In this document: in pieces, positions 1-11,328 of the stretch
Layout of the letters: every line of letters begins with the position of its first letter
How positions within the stretch are numbered: the stretch's first letter is position 1
Assembly: GCF_000022545.1 (NCBI RefSeq)
Contig: NC_012883.1
Location: 558,001 to 622,000, forward strand
Direction of reading: 5' to 3'
DNA from: Thermococcus sibiricus MM 739
GTDB taxonomy: Archaea; Methanobacteriota_B; Thermococci; Thermococcales; Thermococcaceae
DNA: 64,000 nucleotides
Made by a program: the position numbers and the translations under genes
Notes under the pieces: generated by a model
What the model saw: the letters and a program-made list of their open reading frames with translations, nothing else
What the model was told of the DNA's origin: nothing
Databases searched by the model: none

Positions 1-1556
1 ACTATCACAACATCGTAGAGCTTATTGAGCTCTATCTCCTTCGGAATTCCCACTATAAGGGGGTAACTTCCTATCTGCCGGCCGTAAGTTAAACCATTAT
101 CAAAAACTTCTGCCCTGACTTCTCCCAAAATCGTACCCACAGGAACCAAGCGTTTGAGCATTGGATAATCTATCTCATGTCTTATTTTGTATTTGTAGTG
201 GTGGATGAGTTTTTTATGCTTTTCAGTCTTTATTTTTTCTCTCATGTTCCATAATGGAGTTCCTGGAAACACCACCACCTGTCGAATGTTTATCCTTCTT
301 ATTAGAAGACCATCATCAAGAATTTTCTTTAAAAACTCGTAGGTAAGCTCATAGGTTTTCTTAGTCTCTCCGGGCAGGCCAAAAAGAATGTTGATTCCCG
401 GTAACAGCAAGGGCATGCCATTGTAACCCCTTTTTGCTCCCACTTTGTTTAAGATTTTCACAGCTTCGTAAGTTTCCTCAGGGGTTGAGTTTAGGTTATT
501 AAGTCTTGCTACCTTTGGATCGGCAGTTTCAAGGCCAAAGGCAACAACATTCCCGGGGGTTCCATATTCAATCAGGGCCTTTGCTATCCTGATACTTTCC
601 TTGGGATAATTTGCTATTATGGCCGGGTTTGCGTTATCAACGTGGAGTGTTTTTATTTTCGGTGCAACAGCCCTTATACCTTTAAAGAGTTTCTCAATGG
701 CTTCAGGATTTGGGATGGGCACTCTGCTATCTGGCTTCGCCATATATGAAAAGATACAGCTCTGCCTTCCTATTCTGAAGTGCTTCACACCCAAATTGTA
801 AAGAATCTCGACTTCTTTTACAATATCCTCAATTGGCCTATCTTCAATTGTTTTATATCTCACAGGCTCAGTGCAAAAACTGCATCCCCCTATGCCAGCG
901 GCCTTTGGACATCCCCTTTGGCTCTCGATTTCCACTATAACAAACTCTGGATAGTCTGGGAACTGCTTTACGACCTCAGCTCCAAGGAGGGCGTAGTCCC
1001 TCAATTCCGAATAACTCCTGAAGCGGAAGGGGTTTGCATCTTTGGGATTTGTGAGGAAATCATAGAGGAAGGCCTCCAAGTCGCCGTAAACTATGTGATC
1101 GAAAACATTCTGGGCAAGCATGAGTTCTCTTGAGCTTATCCTAGTTCCTCCTTCATGAGCCGAACCCATAAAAGCCGGCCCTCCGAGGATTTTAACGCCT
1201 CTAAAGGGTTTTATGAACTTTGCAACCTCCTCTACCTGGGAAGGAACCGCAGAAAGGTATTTGCCCGGGGTGTGCAAGCCGCCAATGTAAACAATCACAT
1301 CGGCCTTCTCGAGGATTTTACCTGCCTTTGCAACATTGGGAGTTTTGTTCTTGGTTTTTATCCCTTGCTCGCCCTCAAAGGTAAAGCGTAAGTCGTCGAT
1401 TGTCAAGTAGAATACCCTAGCATCTTTTCTGGCCTTTTTTATTGCCCCATAAGCGTACCTAGGGTAGATTCCCAAATAGGGTGGCACTCCAAGCCCCGCT
1501 GGTTCATCAGTGTAGCCATCTATTATCGCAACTATCATCATGGATGAGTCTGCCAT
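1..1556 (-). CDS. Radical SAM protein, COG1031 type (C-terminus off window)
   Basis: Reading leftward from an ATG at 1556 gives an open frame running off the left edge (about 518 residues seen). It begins with a short Rossmann-like stretch ([15 protein letters not shown]) and carries a cysteine cluster [13 protein letters not shown], the spaced Cys arrangement of the archaeal COG1031 radical SAM family, followed by radical SAM TIM-barrel motifs ([25 protein letters not shown]). Family members have a C-terminal helix-hairpin-helix, which would lie outside the window. The substrate is unknown. ATGs at 1541 and 1538 are alternative starts; 1556 is chosen because the TATA box at 1586-1596 predicts a transcript start near 1562. 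The frame is missed by simple ORF calls because it is cut at the edge. Confidence 0.85.
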   Translation of the reverse strand, partial: MADSSMMIVAIIDGYTDEPAGLGVPPYLGIYPRYAYGAIKKARKDARVFYLTIDDLRFTFEGEQGIKTKNKTPNVAKAGKILEKADVIVYIGGLHTPGKYLSAVPSQVEEVAKFIKPFRGVKILGGPAFMGSAHEGGTRISSRELMLAQNVFDHIVYGDLEAFLYDFLTNPKDANPFRFRSYSELRDYALLGAEVVKQFPDYPEFVIVEIESQRGCPKAAGIGGCSFCTEPVRYKTIEDRPIEDIVKEVEILYNLGVKHFRIGRQSCIFSYMAKPDSRVPIPNPEAIEKLFKGIRAVAPKIKTLHVDNANPAIIANYPKESIRIAKALIEYGTPGNVVAFGLETADPKVARLNNLNSTPEETYEAVKILNKVGAKRGYNGMPLLLPGINILFGLPGETKKTYELTYEFLKKILDDGLLIRRINIRQVVVFPGTPLWNMREKIKTEKHKKLIHHYKYKIRHEIDYPMLKRLVPVGTILGEVRAEVFDNGLTYGRQIGSYPLIVGIPKEIELNKLYDVVI

Positions 1557-1585
1557 GTCTTTTAAAAACCAATCGCATGTCAAAA

Positions 1586-1596
1586 GGTATAAATGC
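1586..1596. promoter_or_regulatory. Bidirectional TATA-like element
   Basis: GGTATAAATGC lies between divergent genes. On the + strand it sits about 30 bases before the GTG at 1620; on the - strand its complement (GCATTTATACC) sits about 30 bases before the ATG at 1556. Either or both genes could use it and be nearly leaderless. This is inference from spacing only. Confidence 0.45.
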
Positions 1597-1619
1597 TAGG
1601 ACTACCATTATATACATAG

Positions 1620-2177
1620 GTGAACTATATGATGCACCAGCGTTTTAAAACCAAAGAAGAAAAGTCCAAATTCAAACAAATTTTGGAGGCTATATCAAAG
1701 CTCGGCACTAAGGAACTCCTTGTGTACTGGATGGATCAGGAGGTAAAGGAAGCGGAAATGTACCATAGGCTTTACGCAATAAGTAGTGAGGTTAACTGGG
1801 ATGAGAAAGTTTCAAAGCTTTTCTTGGATATGTACAACGATTGTCTGGAACACGCTGAGACACTGCTAAAGCTTTATCGTACGATGTATCCAGATGAGGA
1901 AGTTATTAAGGTCGATCTCCCTGCCTTAGAGGTAGAGCTGTCCGAGAAACGCTTGAGGGATTTGGTGTATCAAGGGAGACTTCAAGAGATCCTCGAATAC
2001 CTGATGGGTACGGAGAAAATCGCACACGACGTTTATGAATACTTGGCGAAACAAACTACCGATGAAGAAGTAAAGGCGATCCTCAAATGGCTGGCCGAAA
2101 TTGAAAATGGACATTATGAAAGGCTGAGAAGCCTCTACGCGGAGCTTTTCGGAGAGAACCCTGAAGAAGAAAAGTGA
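1620..2177 (+). CDS. Ferritin-like (rubrerythrin-type) diiron-fold protein, copy 1
   Basis: An all-helical protein of 185 residues resembling the rubrerythrin/ferritin-like group (COG1633). Four helices carry paired acidic and histidine residues typical of a diiron site: EVKEAEMYH (about 41-49), CLEHAETL (about 79-86), EKIAHDVYE (about 131-139) and EIENGHYERL (about 161-170). No C-terminal rubredoxin domain is present, so a role in metal binding or oxidative stress is likely but the reaction is unknown. Start GTG at 1620 follows the TATA at 1586 closely; ATG 1629 is an alternative. A related copy lies 0.2 kb downstream. Confidence 0.75.
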   Translation: MNYMMHQRFKTKEEKSKFKQILEAISKLGTKELLVYWMDQEVKEAEMYHRLYAISSEVNWDEKVSKLFLDMYNDCLEHAETLLKLYRTMYPDEEVIKVDLPALEVELSEKRLRDLVYQGRLQEILEYLMGTEKIAHDVYEYLAKQTTDEEVKAILKWLAEIENGHYERLRSLYAELFGENPEEEK

Positions 2178-2183
2178 GAGAGT

Positions 2184-2324
2184 TCACCGGATGATGTGTT
2201 TACCCTTTAGGTAAGCCTCTATTTCCTTAATCTCTTCAGGAGAGAGTTGAAAGACCCTTTTGTTGGCATGAGGGGTCCTCCCAATAAGAGGTTTAAGTTT
2301 CTTGAGCGTATCTTGGAGGATTCG
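2184..2324 (-). pseudogene. Orphan 3' end of a second ksgA gene (46 codons)
   Basis: The reverse strand reads 46 codons ending in TGA at 2184. Its core [18 protein letters not shown] aligns without gaps to the C-terminus of the intact ksgA nearby ([18 protein letters not shown]), and the following EEIKEIEAYL matches [10 protein letters not shown]. It has no start and is preceded by an in-frame stop at 2325-2327. The fragment occupies the same convergent position behind ferritin copy 1 that the intact ksgA occupies behind copy 2, so it is a scar of a duplication or of recombination with a related strain. Confidence 0.85.
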
Positions 2325-2382
2325 TTATGTTTGGAAGCTTAATGTTTTTAAATTTCAAAATCCAATTTTTAAGGGTGATATA

Positions 2383-4362
<1,980 letters not shown>

Positions 4363-4439
4363 TGTCTCTCCCCCCAAGAATATACGCTCTAAGGGTTTTT
4401 AACACTTTTTGAGAAAATGAAGAAAAAGATAGAAGAGGC

Positions 4440-4802
4440 TTACTCTCGGTATTTATCTAAAATCTCAAGTATTTTTTCTGCCTCTTCTTTTGTGGGTATG
4501 TGTTCTTCTTTGGCAAAAACTATTTTAATGTCGAAATAATCTTTCGGCATTATATCAATGATTTTTGTGGCGGTTCTTTCATCTAACCATTCAAATAAAC
4601 CAATAAGCTTTTCTCTTAGTTCTTTTGCCTGATCTGCTGAAAGTTTTGAAAATCTTTCAGCATGCTCTAGACTAATCCTTGCTTCGTAAAATATGGGTTC
4701 CTCTGGGTTTTCTTTGGCACCTTCTTCTTTCCTTTTGAGTAGTAACTCCTTCGCTTCTGGAATTGAAATGTATTTTTCTTTTATCTTTTTACGGCCTATC
4801 AT
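4440..4802 (-). CDS. rpoF: DNA-directed RNA polymerase subunit F (Rpb4)
   Basis: A 120-residue protein matching archaeal RpoF/Rpb4, which pairs with RpoE (Rpb7) to form the stalk of RNA polymerase. It shows the N-terminal tip-associated part (YISIPEAKELLLKRKEEG) and the C-terminal HRDC-like helices (FSKLSADQAKELREKL, ERTATKIIDIMPKDYFDI). The ATG at 4802 follows GAGG and overlaps the end region of L21e; the GTG at 4811 has no ribosome site. The L21e-rpoF pairing is a standard archaeal operon. Confidence 0.92.
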   Translation of the reverse strand: MIGRKKIKEKYISIPEAKELLLKRKEEGAKENPEEPIFYEARISLEHAERFSKLSADQAKELREKLIGLFEWLDERTATKIIDIMPKDYFDIKIVFAKEEHIPTKEEAEKILEILDKYRE

Positions 4803-4807
4803 AATCC

Positions 4808-5101
4808 TCACTTCTGTGGCCTTAAATGAACGGGATGGATGAAGAATGTTTTTACTTTATCTCCATCTGCGAGCTGAACTATATAAGCGTCTCCTCTCTT
4901 GCCAATCACTGTCCCTGTTTTCCCGTGAAATCTAGGATCTGGCATCCCCTTCTGATAACTTGGCTCAATAACAATGTGAACCTTCTGTCCAGTTTCAAAC
5001 TCTTGAAGGAACTTTGTGAGTGCAGGGAGTCCTTTTCTTCTTGGTGACTTGCTGAGTTTACCTCTAGTTTTTCTTCTAATAGTATGGGCTTTTTGAACCA
5101 T
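4808..5101 (-). CDS. rpl21e: 50S ribosomal protein L21e
   Basis: A 97-residue basic protein with the L21e signature: [18 protein letters not shown] at the N-terminus and the SH3-like barrel [20 protein letters not shown]. It belongs to the large ribosomal subunit. The ATG at 5101 follows GAGGTGAT by 4 bases, so the 3-codon longer GTG start at 5110 is rejected. It heads the leftward L21e-rpoF-DUF655-ksgA operon. Confidence 0.95.
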   Translation of the reverse strand: MVQKAHTIRRKTRGKLSKSPRRKGLPALTKFLQEFETGQKVHIVIEPSYQKGMPDPRFHGKTGTVIGKRGDAYIVQLADGDKVKTFFIHPVHLRPQK

Positions 5102-5224
5102 CTCAATCACCTCTCAAAGCTTATATGGAACTTTTAATAAATCACGCGTTTAGGAACGATCTTTTTTCAACTACGGGTCTTTCCCAATATCATAAGCTCA
5201 TGCGTGCTACCATTTATAAAGTTT

Positions 5225-6397
5225 TCACTCTCCATCTAGGATATTGAGAACATCAAGCTTTTCACACCATGCATTTTTCCTTAATACCTCTTTGACTGAG
5301 GGAATTGTCCTACCTCCATCTCCAGAAATTAGCTCTTTAATATAAAGCCCACCGTCAGTTATTAAACGAAGTTTAAAATGTTTTTCGTCTATCAGCTCTC
5401 CCTCAATCTCGTGGATCCTTCTTATTCTCACTAAATTGACTCTTCTACCCAGGACTCTTCTTGGCGTCATTTGATGTATCTCAGCTCTTTTTAACGCTTT
5501 AACAACGTTCTCAACTTCTTCTCTGCTAATACCCTCCTCAACACACACTAAGGCTTCATATTCTTTCTTATGGTTTGGTGTGAGAACCTTTTCGGCTTTT
5601 TTCGCGCTTATACATTCTAGATCTAAAACCTCTACCTTTCCACTTCTGTTAATCTCTTCAGCAATTTCTTTGAGGTTGATTTTTCTTTTTATCGGTCTTT
5701 TTACTTCTACGACAAAGGGTCTTCCATTTCCAAGCATCCTGACATCGATGTCTTCTCTCCCAGCGCCATGAAAAACACATTTTCCGCCTGTGGCCTTTGA
5801 GAAAGGCCTGCATATTATTGATGCAACGCTTTCTTTAAACCCTTTTAATGGGGTCTGAGGAATCCCCCTTACAAGCTTTCTATAGCGGCCATATACATGA
5901 AGCGGCTTTATTTGAAGCTCTATTCTCTCGGTATAAGGTTCAATTATAAAAACCACATCTGGATTTTCCTTGTTCACCTGTTTTTGTAGAATAATTTCTA
6001 GAATCTTTCCAATCTCTCGATTTAATTCTCTGTTGATGGGTTCAGCGTATTTTAAATCAAATTCATTCATTATCTTTTGTTCTTTTTCGAGTATCCCTTT
6101 TGGAAATCGTGAGCCTACTAGAAATGTCTCAAATTCCAATCCCATCTTTGAAGCCTTTTCATAGCACATTCTCGCGAGATGATCGACTTTTTTGAAAACC
6201 CCTTCACAAAGTTCACATTTTGGAGGTTCAAGAATTGGGCTCTCCCCATTAATTTCCCTCTCCATGTTTAAAATTAATCTTATGGATTTGCCCCTAATGT
6301 AGTTTTCACTTTTTCCAAGAAGTCCAAACATTCTCCCCAGGCAGTGATCACAGATTTCATGATTTTCAAGGAGTTGTTTCGCTTTTTCTATTATCAT
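5225..6397 (-). CDS. pus10: tRNA pseudouridine synthase Pus10
   Basis: A 390-residue archaeal Pus10, which makes pseudouridine at tRNA positions 54 and 55. The N-terminus has paired zinc-type cysteines (CDHCLG at about 17-22 and CELC around 60), as in Pus10. The catalytic segment is HGAGREDIDVRMLGNGRPFV, with the conserved Asp in the REDIDVR core, and KRAEIHQMTPRRVLGRRV follows. The ATG at 6397 (MIIEKAK) is chosen; GTG 6406 adds 3 residues. It diverges from the HTH/zinc-ribbon gene at 6443. Confidence 0.93.
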   Translation of the reverse strand: MIIEKAKQLLENHEICDHCLGRMFGLLGKSENYIRGKSIRLILNMEREINGESPILEPPKCELCEGVFKKVDHLARMCYEKASKMGLEFETFLVGSRFPKGILEKEQKIMNEFDLKYAEPINRELNREIGKILEIILQKQVNKENPDVVFIIEPYTERIELQIKPLHVYGRYRKLVRGIPQTPLKGFKESVASIICRPFSKATGGKCVFHGAGREDIDVRMLGNGRPFVVEVKRPIKRKINLKEIAEEINRSGKVEVLDLECISAKKAEKVLTPNHKKEYEALVCVEEGISREEVENVVKALKRAEIHQMTPRRVLGRRVNLVRIRRIHEIEGELIDEKHFKLRLITDGGLYIKELISGDGGRTIPSVKEVLRKNAWCEKLDVLNILDGE

Positions 6398-6442
6398 CCT
6401 TCGCACCCTTAAACTTTTTAATGCTCTTTCAAACTTCTCTCT

Positions 6443-6736
6443 ATGATGACCAGAAGACAGAAGATAATAAAGCTTTTGGAAGAGCGGGATTATAGTGTGA
6501 GTGAACTGGCACTCATGCTTGAGATTAGGGGTAAGGGAAGCAAAAAAATTATTTTAGATGACATAAAAGCAATCGCAAACGTTGTAAAACGTGAAGGCAA
6601 AATCCTCTTAATCCAGCCAGCGCAGTGTAAAAAGTGTGGCTTTATATTTAAGCCAGAAATAAAGGTTCCGGGTAGATGCCCAAAATGTAAGTCGGAATGG
6701 ATAGAAGAACCAAGGTTTAAGATTGGGCTTAAGTGA
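6443..6736 (+). CDS. HTH plus zinc-ribbon transcriptional regulator (COG3357 type)
   Basis: A 97-residue protein: residues 1-55 form a winged-helix-like domain (RRQKIIKLLEERDYSVSELA), and residues 61-85 form a zinc ribbon with two CxxC pairs (CKKCGF and CPKC). This matches the archaeal predicted-regulator family COG3357. The target is unknown. ATGs at 6443 and 6446 are both possible. It is divergent from pus10 and ends 64 bases before gatD. Confidence 0.8.
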   Translation: MMTRRQKIIKLLEERDYSVSELALMLEIRGKGSKKIILDDIKAIANVVKREGKILLIQPAQCKKCGFIFKPEIKVPGRCPKCKSEWIEEPRFKIGLK

Positions 6737-6800
6737 GAAGATTTATATCTACTATATCAAACTCTCCTTGGCTAACAATTATCAAATGGGAGGTTTCATA

Positions 6801-8120
6801 ATGAGGAAAATTGATGTTTTTATGAAAGAAAAGGGATTAAACATTGGAGATTATGTTGAAGTCATTGAAAAAGAGAATGGGGTTGCAGTTACTCACAGAG
6901 GAATTTTGATGCCACCATATGAGCTTTCAAAAGGAGAAACCCTCACAATAAAACTGGATAACGGTTATAACATTGGTGTCCTTATCGATCAGATAGCAGA
7001 AATTAGAGTTCTTGAAAGGGCCAAGCCGAAGGAAGAGATTTCATTCAAAGAGGTTCTCCCTAAAAAGCCTGAGCTTCCAAATGTGACCATAATAGGAACA
7101 GGTGGAACAATAGCAAGCAAAATAGATTACAAAACCGGAGCAGTACATGCTGCTTTTACAGCTGAGGAGCTTGCAAAAGCTGTGCCGGAGATTTTTGAGA
7201 TAGCAAACATAACGCCAAGACTTCTTTTCAACATAATGAGCGAAGACATGAAGCCCGAATACTGGAAAAGAATGGCCCATGAAGTTGCAAGGGCCTTGAA
7301 CAGTGGAGAAGATGGGGTTATAATAGGACACGGAACCGATACTATGGGTTACTCGGCAGCAGCCTTAAGCTTCATGCTTCGCGACTTGGGAAAACCGGTG
7401 ATTTTTGTTGGTTCTCAGAGAAGTAGCGATAGGCCGTCAAGCGATGCTGCCATGAATTTAATATGTTCCACTAGAATGGCGGTTGAGAATTTTGGAGAAG
7501 TTGCTATTGTCATGCATGGAGAGACTGGAGATACTTATTGTTTGGCCCATAGGGGGACAAAAGTTAGGAAAATGCACACCTCTCGGAGAGATGCCTTTAG
7601 GAGTATAAATGATGTTCCAATAGCCAAAATATGGCATGATGGGAGAGTTGAGTACTTGAGGGAGGACTATAGAAAGAGAAGCGATAGTGAAGTTTGGGTG
7701 GATGACAAGCTTGAAGAAAAAGTTGCACTCATAAAGGTCTACCCGGGTATAACTGGAGAAATCATAGACTTCTTTGTTGATAAAGGCTACAAAGGAATTG
7801 TTATAGAAGGTACTGGCTTGGGCCACGCGCCAAATGAAATAATTCCAACAATGGAAAGAGCAGTTGAAGAGGGAGCTATCATTTGTATGACAAGTCAGTG
7901 TCTCTATGGAAGGGTTAATCTCAATGTTTACTCCACTGGAAGAAAACTCCTTAAAGCCGGAGTTATCCCATGTGAAGACATGCTTCCAGAGACAGCTTAT
8001 GTGAAACTTATGTGGGTGCTGGGACATACACAGAACCTTGAAGAGGTTAAGAAAATGATGCTTACAAATTATGCTGGGGAGATAACCCCTTACACAAGGT
8101 TTGACACTTATCTGGGGTGA
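6801..8120 (+). CDS. gatD: Glutamyl-tRNA(Gln) amidotransferase subunit D
   Basis: The 439-residue GatD supplies ammonia by glutaminase activity for converting Glu-tRNA(Gln) to Gln-tRNA(Gln) in archaea. After an N-terminal beta-barrel domain (about 1-85), an L-asparaginase-type catalytic domain shows [20 protein letters not shown] with the nucleophilic Thr and [20 protein letters not shown] with the Thr-Asp pair. The start is ATG 6801, nine bases after GGGAGG. Its stop overlaps the gatE start by one base, so both subunits are translationally coupled. Confidence 0.95.
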   Translation: MRKIDVFMKEKGLNIGDYVEVIEKENGVAVTHRGILMPPYELSKGETLTIKLDNGYNIGVLIDQIAEIRVLERAKPKEEISFKEVLPKKPELPNVTIIGTGGTIASKIDYKTGAVHAAFTAEELAKAVPEIFEIANITPRLLFNIMSEDMKPEYWKRMAHEVARALNSGEDGVIIGHGTDTMGYSAAALSFMLRDLGKPVIFVGSQRSSDRPSSDAAMNLICSTRMAVENFGEVAIVMHGETGDTYCLAHRGTKVRKMHTSRRDAFRSINDVPIAKIWHDGRVEYLREDYRKRSDSEVWVDDKLEEKVALIKVYPGITGEIIDFFVDKGYKGIVIEGTGLGHAPNEIIPTMERAVEEGAIICMTSQCLYGRVNLNVYSTGRKLLKAGVIPCEDMLPETAYVKLMWVLGHTQNLEEVKKMMLTNYAGEITPYTRFDTYLG

Positions 8121-10009
8121 TGAAGGTGGAGTTTGATTACAAAAGCTTGGGACTTAAGGTTGGTCTTGAGATTCACAGACAGCTCGACACGAAAAAGCTC
8201 TTTTCTGCAGTACCTAGTCAACTTCACGATAACGTTGACTTCACATTTGAGAGACGATTGAGGCCCACTATGAGCGAACTTGGGGAGATTGATCAAGCTG
8301 CCCTGGAAGAGTTCAAAAGAGGCAGGGCTTTTGTCTATGAAGGCAATTATAAATATACTGATTTAGTGTATGTAGATGAAGAACCACCCCACATGCCAGA
8401 TGAAGAGGCTCTAAAAGTGGCCCTTCAAATAACTTATCTTTTAAATGCTATTCCTGTTGATGAGGTTCATTTTATGAGGAAAATCGTTATAGATGGTTCC
8501 AACGTCTCCGGCTTCCAGAGAACTGCTATTGTGGGGATGAACGGTAAAGTGGATACTCCTTGGGGGAGTGTTGGAATTCCTACAATCTGTCTTGAGGAGG
8601 ATGCATGTAGAATTATAGAACAGGGTGAGAGGAAGGCAATTTACAGGCTTGATCGTTTGGGAATACCTCTGATTGAAATTGCAACAACTCCGGATATCCA
8701 TCACCCTGAGCAAGCAAAGATTGTGGCCAAGTTTATTGGAGATGCACTTAGAGCGACCCGTAAAGTGAAACGTGGCCTTGGAACTATAAGGCAGGATTTA
8801 AACGTCTCAATTAAAGGTGGGGCAAGAATTGAGATAAAGGGTGTGCAAGAGCTTGATATGATTCCAGTTATCATAGAACGTGAAGTCCAGAGGCAGCTGA
8901 ATCTCTTGAAAATTAAAGAAGAACTCCAAAAGAGAGGAGTGAAAGAAGAGGATCTAAAGGAAGAATTCTATGATGTGACTGATATCTTCAGTGGCACTGG
9001 TTCTAAGATAATTGCTAGGACTTTAAAGAAAGGCGGGAAGATCTTGGCCATTAAGCTCCCCAAGTTTAGAGGCCTTATAGGCTTTGAGATTCAACCCGGA
9101 AGAAGACTTGGAACTGAAATGGCAGACCGGGCAAAGAAATACGTAAAGGGCATATTCCACATAGACGAACTCCCCAATTATGGAATAAGTCAAGAAGAAG
9201 TTGATAAGGTTGTTGAGAGGCTCAATCTTGGAGAATTTGATGCATTTGTTCTGGTTGCTGCGGAGGAAGAGATCGCTAAGAAGGCCCTTAGAGAAATTCT
9301 TCAAAGGGCCAGAGAGGCCATTAGTGGAGTGCCTGAGGAAACTAGAAGAGCTCTTCCGGATGGGAACACTCAATACATGCGTCCACTTCCTGGAAAAGCC
9401 AGGATGTACCCAGAAACGGATATCCCTCCAATATTCATGAGTGAAGAGTTAAAGAAAGAAATTCTCGAAAATCTTCCGGAATACCCACAAGCGAAAGTGA
9501 ACCGGTATGTTAAAGAGTATAAGATCGATAAGAGTCTAGCACAGACGCTTGTTGATGATGAGAGAGATGAACTCTTCGAAGAACTAATAGCAATGGGTAT
9601 TAAACCTTCTCTGGCAGCTTCAATTCTTGTGGTTGTGCTAAAAGGCCTCAAAAAAGAGGTCTCCACTGATAACATCACAGAGACTCACATAAAGGATGCC
9701 TTCAAACTGCTTCATGAGAATAAGATTGCAAAGGAAGCACTTGAAGAAATATTCAAGGAACTTGCATTACATCCAGAAAAAACAGCTCTACAGGTTGCAG
9801 AAGAAAAAGGCCTTACTCTTTTAAGCGAAGGAGAAGTTGAAAAAATAATCGAAGAGATCGTCAGGGAGAACATAGATGTAGTAAAAGAGAAAGGGATGGG
9901 AGCAATGGGAATGCTCATGGGAAGAGCAATGGCAAAACTTCGTGGTAAGGCCGATGGAAAACTTGTGAACCAGCTTGTAAGGAAGAAAATTCAAGAGTTT
10001 ACCTCTTAA
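8120..10009 (+). CDS. gatE: Glutamyl-tRNA(Gln) amidotransferase subunit E
   Basis: A 629-residue GatE, the archaeal GatB relative that binds and activates Glu-tRNA(Gln) for transamidation. The N-terminus [18 protein letters not shown] is the GatB/GatE signature, the middle contains an AspRS-like GAD insertion (about 270-400), and the C-terminus has the GatB/Yqey tail ([10 protein letters not shown] through [19 protein letters not shown]). ATG 8120 overlaps the gatD TGA (TGATGA), with GGGGTG as ribosome site. Confidence 0.95.
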   Translation: MKVEFDYKSLGLKVGLEIHRQLDTKKLFSAVPSQLHDNVDFTFERRLRPTMSELGEIDQAALEEFKRGRAFVYEGNYKYTDLVYVDEEPPHMPDEEALKVALQITYLLNAIPVDEVHFMRKIVIDGSNVSGFQRTAIVGMNGKVDTPWGSVGIPTICLEEDACRIIEQGERKAIYRLDRLGIPLIEIATTPDIHHPEQAKIVAKFIGDALRATRKVKRGLGTIRQDLNVSIKGGARIEIKGVQELDMIPVIIEREVQRQLNLLKIKEELQKRGVKEEDLKEEFYDVTDIFSGTGSKIIARTLKKGGKILAIKLPKFRGLIGFEIQPGRRLGTEMADRAKKYVKGIFHIDELPNYGISQEEVDKVVERLNLGEFDAFVLVAAEEEIAKKALREILQRAREAISGVPEETRRALPDGNTQYMRPLPGKARMYPETDIPPIFMSEELKKEILENLPEYPQAKVNRYVKEYKIDKSLAQTLVDDERDELFEELIAMGIKPSLAASILVVVLKGLKKEVSTDNITETHIKDAFKLLHENKIAKEALEEIFKELALHPEKTALQVAEEKGLTLLSEGEVEKIIEEIVRENIDVVKEKGMGAMGMLMGRAMAKLRGKADGKLVNQLVRKKIQEFTS

Positions 10010-10066
10010 TTTTCCTTTCTCAATAACTTTTTAAAATTCCATGTTGTATTCTAATCGGGAATCAAC

Positions 10067-10690
10067 ATGAGATTTATTCCAGGCCCTATAATAATACCCC
10101 GGAAATCCAGAAAGGAAAAACCTGAAAGGGAAAAGAAGACTAAGCCAGCTAAAAAAGAAAAGAAGTTAGTTTATGTATTAATCAAGGTAAAACCGGATCA
10201 GTTAATAAGCGAAAAGGCTAGAGAAGTTGAGGAAGTCTTCAAAGGAAAAACCTTCAATAGAGTAGTAAATCCGGATGGGTATACTCTTCTAATGAATGCC
10301 CAAAATTTATTTTCCAAGTCAAGTAGGGTTTATGTGGTTGAACTCACAGATGAGATGAATCGCTGGTTTTATTTAGTTCCAAGCGAGGAGAGGATCAAGT
10401 TCAAGAACAAGGATAAGTACATGGTATTTTTAATTAAGAAAGATTCTGCCCTTGAAGAAATTGCCAATAAAATTGTTGAGGGGAAGTTAACTAAGAAAAG
10501 TACGTTTGAATTGGTTCTAACAGCAATAGAAGTGGCTTTAGGTCTTTTAACCTTTGTAGCAGGATATTTGGCATTTGAAAACGTCATTGATATCTCACAG
10601 CTCAGCAACATTGTAGCCTTTGTGTTATTTTTCATCTTCGCACTTCAAAGCATTAAAAAGGGTTACAGAAAGAGGGATTGGGAGGATTGA
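10067..10690 (+). CDS. Membrane protein of unknown function, first of a related pair
   Basis: A 207-residue protein that I do not recognise. Residues 10-35 are very basic (KSRKEKPEREKKTKPAKKEK), residues 36-140 form a soluble mixed alpha/beta domain, and two hydrophobic segments follow (about 146-166 and 178-196). The soluble domain contains VVELTDEMNRWFYLVPSEER, which resembles IVEVKGELNRVFYLFPERIE in the next gene, so the two are paralogs with the same layout. Most of each chain is probably cytosolic. A TATA-like TTTTTAAAATTC lies before it. Confidence 0.65.
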   Translation: MRFIPGPIIIPRKSRKEKPEREKKTKPAKKEKKLVYVLIKVKPDQLISEKAREVEEVFKGKTFNRVVNPDGYTLLMNAQNLFSKSSRVYVVELTDEMNRWFYLVPSEERIKFKNKDKYMVFLIKKDSALEEIANKIVEGKLTKKSTFELVLTAIEVALGLLTFVAGYLAFENVIDISQLSNIVAFVLFFIFALQSIKKGYRKRDWED

Positions 10691-11328
10691 GGGTCTTACC
10701 TCACTATTTCCCAAGCTCAAAGTCCGAAAAACCCACAAGATGTGTCTATTCTGTGGTGTCGACTTCTTCTCTTGCAGAAACCTCAAAAATTCTTGAAAAA
10801 CGCTTCTCATCTCTCGGAATAAGGCCCGTTAGACTCATAGATCCGGAGTGTTATACTTTGGAAAGTCTTGCAGATTCTCTGTATGGAAGTGAGCATATTG
10901 GAATAGTGGAGGTGAAAGGAGAGCTGAACAGGGTGTTCTATCTTTTCCCGGAAAGGATCGAGCTTGAAGATGCTCTTGAGTTCGATGTTTTTGCCCCTGA
11001 AGGGTTAAAGTATCTCCTTAAGCTCATATGCAAAGGTAAAATAAATCCAAAAAAGCATAAGAGGTTTCCCGTGGTGACTTTTCTGATTTCTCTAGGCATT
11101 GGAGCAGTTGCACCCCTGTTTTTTGAAGCTAAGAGCTATTGGGATTACCTGCTGTCTTCAATCCTAATTGCAGCGCTGGTGCTCTTGGTGACACTCTTAA
11201 TAGATTATCCTTTCCCAATTTTGTCGTTTAAAGGAGTTAAACCAGTAGAAAGGAAAAAGAAAATAATTACGAAAAATATCCTGCCCTCAGCTTTGGAATC
11301 GCTAAAAAAGAAGGAAATAAAACCCTAG
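10678..11328 (+). CDS. Membrane protein of unknown function, second of a related pair
   Basis: A 216-residue protein overlapping the previous gene by 13 bases. It has a soluble domain (about 1-125), two hydrophobic helices (about 127-145 and 151-173) and a basic tail (KPVERKKKIITKN). The segment IVEVKGELNRVFYLFPERIE matches the preceding gene product. The start is uncertain: TTG 10678 follows GAGGGA, and TTG 10687 is also possible. The pair is probably co-transcribed. No enzymatic motif is visible. Confidence 0.6.
   Translation: MGGLRVLPHYFPSSKSEKPTRCVYSVVSTSSLAETSKILEKRFSSLGIRPVRLIDPECYTLESLADSLYGSEHIGIVEVKGELNRVFYLFPERIELEDALEFDVFAPEGLKYLLKLICKGKINPKKHKRFPVVTFLISLGIGAVAPLFFEAKSYWDYLLSSILIAALVLLVTLLIDYPFPILSFKGVKPVERKKKIITKNILPSALESLKKKEIKP

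Noticed and set aside
619-1391. Three + strand open frames inside 619-1391
   Set aside because: They are shadows of the leftward radical SAM gene, which has clear family motifs through the whole span.
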